Shown here: piece after piece, positions 26,528 to 33,584 of the stretch | Position numbering within the stretch: the stretch's first letter is position 1 | How the letters are laid out: every line of letters begins with the position of its first letter | NCBI GenBank assembly: GCA_934122085.1 | Contig: CAKOVS010000001.1 | Location: forward strand, 124,001 to 188,000 | Source of the DNA: an uncultured Clostridia bacterium | Lineage (GTDB): Bacteria; Bacillota; Clostridia; TANB77; CAG-508 | Direction of reading: 5' to 3' | DNA length: 64,000 nt | Notes under the pieces: generated by a model | Databases searched by the model: none | Seen by the model: the letters and a program-made list of their open reading frames with translations, nothing else | What the model was told of the DNA's origin: nothing | Translations under genes and position numbers: made by a program

Positions 26528-27052
26528 TTAGTTTGCTACAACTACCATTGAGTGTCTTATAACTTTTGAGCCTATTTTGTAGCCTTTTCTGTATTCTTGA
26601 ACAATTTCTTGTACACCTTTTTCTGGATCTTGAATACTGCTTACTGCTTCATGTTGGTTTGGGTCAAATGTTTCACCAATACTTGCTATTTCTTCAACAC
26701 CTTTTGATTTTAGTATATCTTTAAATTGTTTTAATACTAGTTCTATTCCTTTTTTATATTCAGAATCTTTTGTTTCTGCTTTTAACGCATTTTCTAAGTT
26801 GTCTACTACTGGTAAGAATACTCCAACAACATCTCCTAATATTGAATTATATAATGTTTCTCTTTCTTTACTACTTCTTTTTTTGTAGTTTTCAAATTCT
26901 GCAAGTACTCTTTTATATCTATCATTTAATTCATCTAGTTCATGTTGCTTTGGATCTATTATACAATCTTTTTTTTCTTCTTTTTGTTCTTTTTTATTTT
27001 CTGTTTCATTTTGGATTGTATCTTTTTTCTCTAATTTTTCTTCTTCTTTCAT
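26528..27052 (-). CDS. grpE: nucleotide exchange factor GrpE
   Basis: A 174-aa GrpE. The lysine/glutamate-rich N-terminus leads into the long helix (ELNDRYKRVLAEFENYKKRS), and the beta domain ends with QEYRKGYKIGSKVIRHSMVV. It releases ADP from DnaK. It starts 18 nt after hrcA. Confidence 0.96.
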   Translation of the reverse strand: MKEEEKLEKKDTIQNETENKKEQKEEKKDCIIDPKQHELDELNDRYKRVLAEFENYKKRSSKERETLYNSILGDVVGVFLPVVDNLENALKAETKDSEYKKGIELVLKQFKDILKSKGVEEIASIGETFDPNQHEAVSSIQDPEKGVQEIVQEYRKGYKIGSKVIRHSMVVVAN

Positions 27053-27070
27053 ATTTCAACCTTCTTTCTT

Positions 27071-28087
27071 TTATTCATTTGAATCATTATTGTCATTTAA
27101 TTTTTTACTAATATATTTCATAACAGATATTACTTTTGCATAGTCCATTCTTTTTGGTCCTATTATACCAATTGTTCCCAAATCTTTATTTCCTATTCTA
27201 TGCTTAAATGTTACTATACTGAAATCTTTTAGTTCGTCTTTTTCGTTTTCTTCTCCTATATATACATTTATGTCTTTTGTTATTCCTGTATTTAACATAT
27301 CTGCCATAAGTTCTTTTTCGTCTAATATGTTTACAAAGTTTTTTGCAACTTCCAAACTATTAAATTCTGGTAATTCAAATAGTTGTTTTGCTCCTTCTAA
27401 ATGTACTTTTTCTTCTTCTACTACTTTTTTCATTTGTTCAATAATTGGTTTTATTAAGTTTACACTATATCTCATTTCATCTACTAGATATTTTTCTAAT
27501 GGTCTATCTATTTTTGTTATTGGCTCACCTTTTAATTTATTATTGAACATATAGCTTAATGTTTCTACTTGTTTTTCTGAAATGTCTTCATCAAATTTTA
27601 TTATTGTTTCTTTTACTAATCCATTATCTGTTAATATTACAGCCATCATCATTCTTGGGCTTAATAGTACAAATTTTATATTTTCTATTTTTTGTACATC
27701 TGTATTTGGTCCAATTGTCACTGTTGTATAATGTGTTATTTCTGATATTGTGCTTGATGCTATTTGTGTTATTTCTTCTAATTCATTTACTTTTGTTTCA
27801 AGCTTTTTACTTATATAATCTATTTCATCAACTGTTATTTTATTATCTTCTAATAATTCATCAACATAATATCTATATCCTTTTGCTGATGGTACTCTTC
27901 CTGATGATGTATGGGTTTTTTCTATATATCCCATTTTTTCTAGTTCTGCCATTTCATTTCTTATTGTGGCACTACTATATTCTAATCCTTCTAAGTTCAT
28001 TATTGATCCTGAACTTACTGGTTCAGCAGTTTTTATGTATTCTTCTACAATTGCTTGTAATACTCTTTTTTTTCTTTCTTCTAGCAA
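27071..28087 (-). CDS. hrcA: heat-inducible repressor HrcA
   Basis: A 338-aa repressor of class I heat-shock genes. The winged helix is LLEERKKRVLQAIVEEYIKT, then SSATIRNEMAELEKMGYIEK. I start it at a TTG codon because GAGGAGG is 7 nt before it and the HrcA family starts here; an in-frame ATG 12 codons upstream has no site. It binds the two CIRCE elements upstream, so it represses its own operon. Confidence 0.94.
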   Translation of the reverse strand: MLEERKKRVLQAIVEEYIKTAEPVSSGSIMNLEGLEYSSATIRNEMAELEKMGYIEKTHTSSGRVPSAKGYRYYVDELLEDNKITVDEIDYISKKLETKVNELEEITQIASSTISEITHYTTVTIGPNTDVQKIENIKFVLLSPRMMMAVILTDNGLVKETIIKFDEDISEKQVETLSYMFNNKLKGEPITKIDRPLEKYLVDEMRYSVNLIKPIIEQMKKVVEEEKVHLEGAKQLFELPEFNSLEVAKNFVNILDEKELMADMLNTGITKDINVYIGEENEKDELKDFSIVTFKHRIGNKDLGTIGIIGPKRMDYAKVISVMKYISKKLNDNNDSNE

Positions 28088-28127
28088 TTTCTTTCCTCCT
28101 CTTTTCTTTATAGGAAATTGCATTTTC

Positions 28128-28154
28128 TTAGCACTCTTTTATATTGTTTGCTAA
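28128..28154. promoter_or_regulatory. CIRCE operator, proximal copy
   Basis: On the minus strand there is TTAGCAAAC-N9-GAGTGCTAA. The right half matches the consensus fully, and the left half has two changes. It lies 40 nt before the hrcA start. Confidence 0.85.
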
Positions 28155-28165
28155 TTTCGTATATT

Positions 28166-28194
28166 ATATTACAACATTTTTTAGCACTTGTCAA
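28166..28194 (-). promoter_or_regulatory. promoter of the hrcA operon
   Basis: TTGACA (28194-28189), 17 nt, TAATAT (28171-28166) on the minus strand. The -35 lies inside the distal CIRCE element, so bound HrcA would block polymerase. Confidence 0.85.
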
Positions 28195-28207
28195 GTGTTT
28201 TTGCTAA
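28181..28207. promoter_or_regulatory. CIRCE operator, distal copy
   Basis: On the minus strand there is TTAGCAAAA-N9-AAGTGCTAA, overlapping the -35 of the hrcA promoter. Its left half is degenerate in the same way as the proximal copy. Confidence 0.75.
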
Positions 28208-28230
28208 CTTTTTTTAGTTTTATATATACA

Positions 28231-28259
28231 TTGATTTTTATGTAAATTTATGTTATACT
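28231..28259 (+). promoter_or_regulatory. promoter of the lipoprotein gene
   Basis: TTGATT (28231-28236), 17 nt, TATACT (28254-28259). It is divergent from the hrcA promoter and 24 bp from the distal CIRCE. Confidence 0.6.
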
Positions 28260-28305
28260 TTCTAAAGTCCGTTTTATTTATCCAACATTATTATGGAGGT
28301 ATAGT

Positions 28306-28944
28306 ATGAAAAAAATTATTCGGAAACTTTCTATTTGTATAGCTTTAATTTTGGTATTAGCAACTTTTTCGAGTTGCGCATTTTTGAAAAATAAACTGAA
28401 AAATATCAAAGGTGAACTCATAGGAAATAGTTTTACTATTGACTTTTATGACAATTATGGTACTGACTTATTAACAATTCATGGGAATAAAGTTGGCCTA
28501 GAAGCAAATTATGTTTCGACAGATTCTATTGATTCTGATGGATCTACTACAACAAACTATGAATTATCTAGTGTTGTAACTTTGACTGTTGATGGCTCTC
28601 AAATTGCTCAAACAGGTAATACTATTATTTTTGCTGAAAATGGTATTACCAAACTTGAAGATTTTGCTCTTCAGTCAACTGAAATTTCTACTAGTGGTGG
28701 TTCTATTAACTTACTTGATAGAAAAATCAATAAGTTACAAAATCTGATTGGTACTCCTAAAATTGTTATTGTTTGTTCTCAGTTGGGAATTCCTATTGCT
28801 GTATATGGTGGTAATAGTGTTTATTGGGAGATTCCTGATGATTTGCCTAAAACTACTAAGTTGAATATTGATGGTAAGGCTCTCTACATTCATCGGGCAA
28901 ATTACATTTTGCTTGATTCTAGTATTATTGATTTTTCTGAATAA
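28306..28944 (+). CDS. lipoprotein, possibly DUF5052 family
   Basis: A 212-aa protein with a lipoprotein signal (lysine start, hydrophobic core, lipobox FSSC at residues 21-24), so it is anchored outside the membrane. The mature part is rich in beta-strand-like stretches (GNSFTIDFYDNYGTDLLTIH) and recalls DUF5052 proteins, whose role is unknown. GGAGG precedes the ATG. It is monocistronic, with its own promoter and terminator. Confidence 0.75.
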   Translation: MKKIIRKLSICIALILVLATFSSCAFLKNKLKNIKGELIGNSFTIDFYDNYGTDLLTIHGNKVGLEANYVSTDSIDSDGSTTTNYELSSVVTLTVDGSQIAQTGNTIIFAENGITKLEDFALQSTEISTSGGSINLLDRKINKLQNLIGTPKIVIVCSQLGIPIAVYGGNSVYWEIPDDLPKTTKLNIDGKALYIHRANYILLDSSIIDFSE

Positions 28945-28948
28945 GATT

Positions 28949-28977
28949 AAGAGGAGATTGTTTTTCAATCTCCTCTT
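28949..28977. terminator. bidirectional terminator, lipoprotein gene / rRNA methyltransferase
   Basis: The 12-bp perfect stem AAGAGGAGATTG/CAATCTCCTCTT has loop TTTTT between convergent genes. Confidence 0.85.
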
Positions 28978-28978
28978 T

Positions 28979-29857
28979 CTATTTTTTTATTTTAGCAACA
29001 AAAAATCCTTCATATAATTCTGTTGGTGAAATACATAATGTTCCTTCAATTTCAACTGGTAAATATTCAATTCCTTCTATTTTTTCTATAGGAACAATTT
29101 TTGCATTAAATTTTTTTAAAACTTTATTTAGAACTTTTTCATTTTCTTCTTTTAAAATTGAACAAGTAGAATATACCATTTCACCATCTTTTTTTAATAT
29201 TTTTAAAGCTTTTGTTAATAATTCTTCTTGAGTTTTAGCAGATCTTTGTATTAATTCTTCTGTAAATTTGGGATTAAATACACTTTCAGTTCCACTTCCA
29301 CTACATGGTGCATCTAATAATATTTTGTCAAATGAGAAAAAATCACTTAATTTTCTTGCGTCTTCTTGCATTACATTAACATTTCCAACACCTTGTTTTT
29401 GAAGATTATACTTTAATCTATCACATCTAATTTTGTTTTTCTCACACGCTGTTATATAAGATTTTCCATTTGAAATTGCAGATATTTGTGTTGTTTTTCC
29501 TCCAGGTGCAGCAGCCATATCTAATATATTTTCTTTTTCCTTTGGCTCAAGTATAACTGGTGGAATCATTGATGATAAACTTTGCAAATAAATTTCTCCA
29601 TTTTCATATATTTCTAATTTTCTTATATCTTCTTCTAATACATTTTTTATAATTATTGCATCATTATTCCATTTTATTTCTTCATATTCTATATTATTTT
29701 CAATTAATTTTTTTATAATTTTAATTTTATTTGTTTTTAAAGTATTTATTCTAAAAGTAACTGGTTTTTGTAAAATAAGCCCTTTCTCAATGTTTTTACA
29801 TATTTCTTCATTATATTCATTATTTATTTTCTCAATTAAAAAATCAGGTATTTGCAT
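28979..29857 (-). CDS. RsmB/NOP2/Sun-family RNA cytosine-C5 methyltransferase
   Basis: A 292-aa m5C methyltransferase. The SAM site is ILDMAAAPGGKTTQISAI near 115, the first catalytic cysteine is in LLDAPCSGSGTE, and the second is in MVYSTCSILKEENE. The start MQIPDFLIEK has AGGAG 7 nt upstream, so an upstream in-frame ATG is not used. It lacks the N-terminal NusB-like domain of RsmB and is closer to short RsmF-like enzymes; the target base is unknown. Confidence 0.88.
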   Translation of the reverse strand: MQIPDFLIEKINNEYNEEICKNIEKGLILQKPVTFRINTLKTNKIKIIKKLIENNIEYEEIKWNNDAIIIKNVLEEDIRKLEIYENGEIYLQSLSSMIPPVILEPKEKENILDMAAAPGGKTTQISAISNGKSYITACEKNKIRCDRLKYNLQKQGVGNVNVMQEDARKLSDFFSFDKILLDAPCSGSGTESVFNPKFTEELIQRSAKTQEELLTKALKILKKDGEMVYSTCSILKEENEKVLNKVLKKFNAKIVPIEKIEGIEYLPVEIEGTLCISPTELYEGFFVAKIKK

Positions 29858-29958
29858 TTTCTTTCTCCTATAATACAAATATCTTATCATAATTTTATAA
29901 ATTTAACAATATTTTTAATAAATCTATTTTTTATACATATTATTAATTAGGTGATTTT

Positions 29959-30735
29959 ATGAAAGTATACTTTATCAATAAAAAAATGATTTTAATGCTA
30001 ATATTTTTTACATTTATCTTGTTATCTTTTGGTATATATTTTTCTATTTTCAAAACATCAAATACTATTTCTGATATCCAAAATGACTCAAATAATTTAT
30101 ATAAAAAACTTATTGAATTATATCCTAATGAAAAAATTGCTTTTTTAACTTTTGATGATGGTCCTAATGTTTCTGTAACTCCAAAAGTTCTAGATATTTT
30201 AATGGAAGAAAATGTAAAAGCATCTTTTTTCGTAATTGGAAAATGTGTTGATGCTAATCCTGAAATAACAAAAAGAGCTTATGATGAAGGTCATTATATT
30301 GCTAATCATGGGTATTCTCATAATAATAATTTGTTATATAAAAGCTCTGATAATTTTTTAAATGAAGTTAAAAAGACAGATCTAGCTATTGGAAATGCAA
30401 TTGGAGTTTCTGATTACTGTTCACATCTTTTTAGATTTCCTAATGGCTTTATGTCTCCTTCAAACAAATCAAAAAAGAAAGAAGCTGTAAAGCTTCTTCA
30501 AAATATTGATTTTAATTATATTGATTGGAATTGTTTAAATAATGATTCTATAAAAAAGTATTCTTCTTCACAGTTATTAAATAATTTGATAAAATCTTCT
30601 AAAAATAAAGATATTCTTGTTATTTTAATGCATGATACTAAAGATGTTAGTAATTCTTCTCTTGTTTTAAAGGATTCTATTAAATATTTAAAAGGTAAAG
30701 GATATGTTTTTAAGAATTTTTATGATATTTTATAA
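29959..30735 (+). CDS. membrane-anchored polysaccharide deacetylase (NodB domain)
   Basis: 258 aa. One N-terminal transmembrane segment (residues 10-30) places the enzyme outside. The NodB domain has AFLTFDDGPNVSVTPKVLDI (metal/catalytic aspartates), IANHGYSHNNN (metal histidines) and VILMHDTKD near the end. Such enzymes deacetylate peptidoglycan or other GlcNAc polymers. It lies convergent to the DUF1016 gene. Confidence 0.9.
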   Translation: MKVYFINKKMILMLIFFTFILLSFGIYFSIFKTSNTISDIQNDSNNLYKKLIELYPNEKIAFLTFDDGPNVSVTPKVLDILMEENVKASFFVIGKCVDANPEITKRAYDEGHYIANHGYSHNNNLLYKSSDNFLNEVKKTDLAIGNAIGVSDYCSHLFRFPNGFMSPSNKSKKKEAVKLLQNIDFNYIDWNCLNNDSIKKYSSSQLLNNLIKSSKNKDILVILMHDTKDVSNSSLVLKDSIKYLKGKGYVFKNFYDIL

Positions 30736-30769
30736 AATAAGAAACACTATCAATCTGTGTTTCTTATTT
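30735..30769. terminator. bidirectional terminator
   Basis: AAATAAGAAACAC (30735-30747) pairs with GTGTTTCTTATTT (30757-30769) between the convergent deacetylase and DUF1016 genes. Confidence 0.85.
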
Positions 30770-31801
30770 GTATTTATTATTTATTGAACTTTCATCTTTC
30801 TTAACATAGTTATCTAAATTTAATTCTTTCTTAAATTCTTCTTCTGTAGGCAAATATATCTTATATTTTGAAGCAAATATTTGATTATTATCTTCCGGTA
30901 AAGTATATTTTACAACTTGATCACTTTTATCTGCACATAATACAATTCCTATTGGTGGATTATCTCCTTCATTCATCATTTCTCTTGTATAGTAATTTAC
31001 ATACATTTGCATTTGTCCTATATCTTGATGTGTTAAATCTCCTAGTTTTAAATCTATTATTACAAAGCATTTTAATATATAGTTGTAGAATACTAAATCT
31101 ATAAAGAAATGTCTTCCATCAAAAGTTATTTTTTGTTGTCTTGCTACAAAAGAAAAACCTCTTCCTAATTCTAATAAAAATTTTTGCAAATGATCTATTA
31201 TTGCTTGTTCTAAGTCTTTTTCATAGAAACTTGTTTTTCCTTCTAATCCTAAAAATTCTAATACATAAGGATCTCTTATTATATTCTTAGGTTCTACTTT
31301 TTCTGGTAATCCTATTTCTTTTTCTACCGCTTCTTTATCTTGACTCGCTAATAATCTTTCGTAATAGAATGTTCCTATTTGTCTCTTTAATTGTCTTACA
31401 CTCCAATTAGATTTTACACATTCATTAGCATAAAATTGTCTGGATTTTTCATCTTCAATTCTCATTAATAAGTTATAATGCGACCAACTCAATTCGCTAG
31501 ACAGTGTCTGGCGAATTGAAAATGTACGATAAAATTGTCGCATATTTTTTAAATTTGTAACTGTAAAACCTTTTCCAAATTCACTTGTTAACTGTTCTGA
31601 TAAATATTCTAATAATTTTTTACCATATTCTGCTCTATCATTTTCTCCACATGCTTTATGTATTTCTTGTCCTATCTCCCAGTATGCTTGTACCATTGCA
31701 GAATTGACAGCAGTATATACTTTCTCTTGTGCAGTTAGTACACTATTTCTAATTATTTTGTATGATTCTTCTGGCTGTATTGTTATTTGGTTATCTTCCA
31801 T
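30764..31801 (-). CDS. DUF1016/YhcG-type PD-(D/E)xK nuclease
   Basis: A 345-aa two-domain protein. The N-terminal DUF1016_N part is AYWEIGQEIHKACGENDRAE, then WSHYNLLMRIEDEKSRQFYA. The C-terminal nuclease is FFIDLVFYNYILKCFVIIDL with the D and DLK catalytic pattern. AGGAGG is 6 nt before the chosen ATG; the upstream in-frame ATG overlaps it. Family members are linked with restriction-modification or defence islands. It stands just outside the rlmD island. Confidence 0.88.
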   Translation of the reverse strand: MEDNQITIQPEESYKIIRNSVLTAQEKVYTAVNSAMVQAYWEIGQEIHKACGENDRAEYGKKLLEYLSEQLTSEFGKGFTVTNLKNMRQFYRTFSIRQTLSSELSWSHYNLLMRIEDEKSRQFYANECVKSNWSVRQLKRQIGTFYYERLLASQDKEAVEKEIGLPEKVEPKNIIRDPYVLEFLGLEGKTSFYEKDLEQAIIDHLQKFLLELGRGFSFVARQQKITFDGRHFFIDLVFYNYILKCFVIIDLKLGDLTHQDIGQMQMYVNYYTREMMNEGDNPPIGIVLCADKSDQVVKYTLPEDNNQIFASKYKIYLPTEEEFKKELNLDNYVKKDESSINNKYK

Positions 31802-32070
31802 AGATTTCCTCCTCATATACTTTTTATATTCAATTTAGTTATTTATTCGAAACTAATTTTCACTTCTAAAAATTTTATCAAACACACTCTAATATCAGTA
31901 TTTTAGGTCAGGAAAAATAGCAGTCTTTTTTATTATTTTTTGACCCATCAACCATTTACCATGTTGTGTTTTTTATGTATAATTTTTATTAATTTAAATC
32001 ATATTTTTATATAATTACAGGTTATTTTCCAGTACAGTTGACATATCATAAAACGTTGACATTTTTGGAT

Positions 32071-32109
32071 TTATTTAAGTTTTAATACCGCAACACACTC
32101 AACATGGCT
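32071..32109 (-). pseudogene. displaced 3' end of rlmD (attachment-site scar)
   Basis: In one minus-strand frame the bases read SHVECVAVLKLK, stop. This is the C-terminus of RlmD; the intact gene at 41384 ends SHVECVSVLQLKQDM. The fragment begins with the 17-bp repeat also found in intact rlmD and has no coding start. It is best explained as the old gene end pushed 9.3 kb away by integration. Confidence 0.8.
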
Positions 32110-32741
32110 CGGACACATTCTGTAGATAGTTTTCTTGAGCCTCGTATGATGACTGTTGATTTTTGCTTTGATTCTTTATCATATACATATCCTAAACATC
32201 CATTATATCCAATTAATTCTCCTCTTTTTAGTTTCATCTGCAAGCCTAATTTCACATGTGAAGAAATATTTTCGCTTTCTTGTTGTGCCATTGCACTTAA
32301 TACTGTTAGCATTATTTCTCCAAATATTTCTAAAGTATTAATTCTTTCTTCTTCAAAATAAATTGCAATTTCTTTTTCTTTTAATGCTCTTACATATTTT
32401 AAGGTATCGACTGTGTTTCTTCCAAATCTTGATATTGATTTTGTTATTATCATATCAAATTTGTTTTGTGTTGCATCTTGCATCATTTTCATGAAGCCAT
32501 CCCTTTTATAGTCTAATGTTTCTGTTATTCCTTCATCTGCATAAATGCCAACATATCCCCAATTACTATTGCTTTTTATTTTTTCTTCATAATACTTTAA
32601 TTGAGAATTATAACTGTTTAGTTGTTCTTCTTTTTCTGTACTTACTCTTGCATAAGCACATACTCTTAGATTTCCTTTTATTATTTCTCCTGTTGTTCTA
32701 TCAATTCGACCTTTTTTCTTCTCTATAACTTGTACTTTCAA
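32082..32741 (-). CDS. truncated large serine recombinase (island integrase remnant)
   Basis: 219 aa. The resolvase domain is present: VCAYARVSTEKEEQLNSYNS with the nucleophile S34, and IITKSISRFGRNTVDTLKYV. Then the recombinase domain starts (LIGYNGCLGYVYDKESKQKS) and breaks off into a short tail (VIIRGSRKLSTECVRAM) that runs through the att repeat. Family members are ~500-550 aa, so the DNA-binding recombinase domain, zinc ribbon and coiled coil are missing. It may be an internal deletion. It is probably inactive. Confidence 0.85.
   Translation of the reverse strand: MKVQVIEKKKGRIDRTTGEIIKGNLRVCAYARVSTEKEEQLNSYNSQLKYYEEKIKSNSNWGYVGIYADEGITETLDYKRDGFMKMMQDATQNKFDMIITKSISRFGRNTVDTLKYVRALKEKEIAIYFEEERINTLEIFGEIMLTVLSAMAQQESENISSHVKLGLQMKLKRGELIGYNGCLGYVYDKESKQKSTVIIRGSRKLSTECVRAMLSVLRY
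32093..32109. repeat. island attachment repeat, left
   Basis: ACACACTCAACATGGCT, 17 bp, identical to 41415-41431. In rlmD sense it encodes SHVEC. It lies at the end of the recombinase gene and at the start of the displaced rlmD tail. Confidence 0.8.
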
Positions 32742-32808
32742 AATTAACCTCTCTTTCTCAAGTTTAGAGAATCTTTATGTGCATATTATACATCAAAAGA
32801 TAAAATTT

Positions 32809-32994
32809 TTAAATACCTATATGACTTAAATTATATTCTTGTAAAATATTTTGTTTTAGTTCTTGGTATTTTTCTTCTTTAATTAGTCCCGCTTCAAATG
32901 TTTTGTTTAGTATTGCTATTTTTATACTGGAATTAAAAGTGCCTTCATTTAGTTTGATGTTTTTGGTATTATCAAATTTCATTTCATATAACAT
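32809..32994 (-). CDS. small SHOCT-like protein upstream of the recombinase
   Basis: 61 aa. AAGGAG precedes the chosen ATG (MLYEMKFDNTKN), so the longer open frame is not used. The C-terminal half (IAILNKTFEAGLIKEEKYQE) has the short helix-loop-helix pattern of SHOCT-like domains often encoded beside serine recombinases of Bacillota elements. The function is unknown. Confidence 0.6.
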   Translation of the reverse strand: MLYEMKFDNTKNIKLNEGTFNSSIKIAILNKTFEAGLIKEEKYQELKQNILQEYNLSHIGI

Positions 32995-33035
32995 AAAAAT
33001 TCTCCTTACTTGATTAAATTTCAAAAAAGGCAATA

Positions 33036-33066
33036 GAAAAAGCCAGTCGGCTAGCTTCGACTGACT
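33036..33066 (-). terminator. terminator downstream of the palindrome array
   Basis: AGCCAGTCG (33041-33049) and CGACTGACT (33058-33066) pair with one G-U and have an internal AGCTAGC. On the minus strand TTTTTC follows. It would end transcripts of the abiE-NTPase operon after the array. Confidence 0.8.
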
Positions 33067-33211
33067 TCTTGTTTTTACATTTTTTGATAATACCATTATA
33101 ATATCGTGTTTCCCTAAAATCAATTCCCGTTTTTTTCCCTTTTGTCTATTTAAAATGATTTTATGTTAATTATTGTGTGATTTTTTATATTTAATTTTAT
33201 TATATTTCTGT

Positions 33212-33483
33212 AAGTTCACCGAGTGAACTTGCATTTTTTTGTTTTAGTTCACTTAGTGAACTGATAATTTTGTATTTTTATTTTTCAGTTCACCGGGTGA
33301 ACTCGTAATTTATTTTTCTCTATTATTTAGTTCACTCGGTGAACTTTGCAATTTATTTATTCTGCATTTGTTCATTTAGTGAACTAATTTTAGTACACCT
33401 GGTGAACTTTTCCTTAAAAAAGGTTCATTTAGTGAAACTTTCACACTCTGAAAGGCATTTTTTAGGGGTTCATTTGGTGAATT
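33212..33483. repeat. array of eight short palindromes, consensus AGTTCAC-NNN-GTGAACT
   Basis: Copies lie at about 33212-33230, 33246-33262, 33287-33303, 33329-33345, 33370-33385, 33392-33408, 33422-33439 and 33468-33483. The first four are perfect inverted repeats with differing centres (CGA, TTA, CGG, TCG); later ones have CAT for CAC in the left arm or other changes. Copies 2-5 are spaced 41-42 bp apart. The array fills most of the 460-bp gap after the NTPase gene and before a terminator. It is either a protein-binding array or a string of RNA stem-loops. Confidence 0.75.
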
Positions 33484-33584
33484 TCTGCATCACTTTTGCA
33501 TAACTTTTTTTGTTCTTTTATTAACTCTAGAAGGCTTGTCTTTCTAAGTGTATATGAGATGTGTTAATCATCTCTATCCTGCCT

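Noticed and set aside
31802..32070. Further genes or an element end between the DUF1016 gene and the att site
   Set aside because: No frame with a start site or recognisable protein; two TTGACA-like boxes near 32033-32062 lack a paired -10 at proper distance.
33212..33483. Regular short repeats could be a CRISPR array
   Set aside because: Repeats are only 16-19 bp, palindromic and diverged; intervals are irregular (5-29 nt) and AT-rich, and no cas gene is near.
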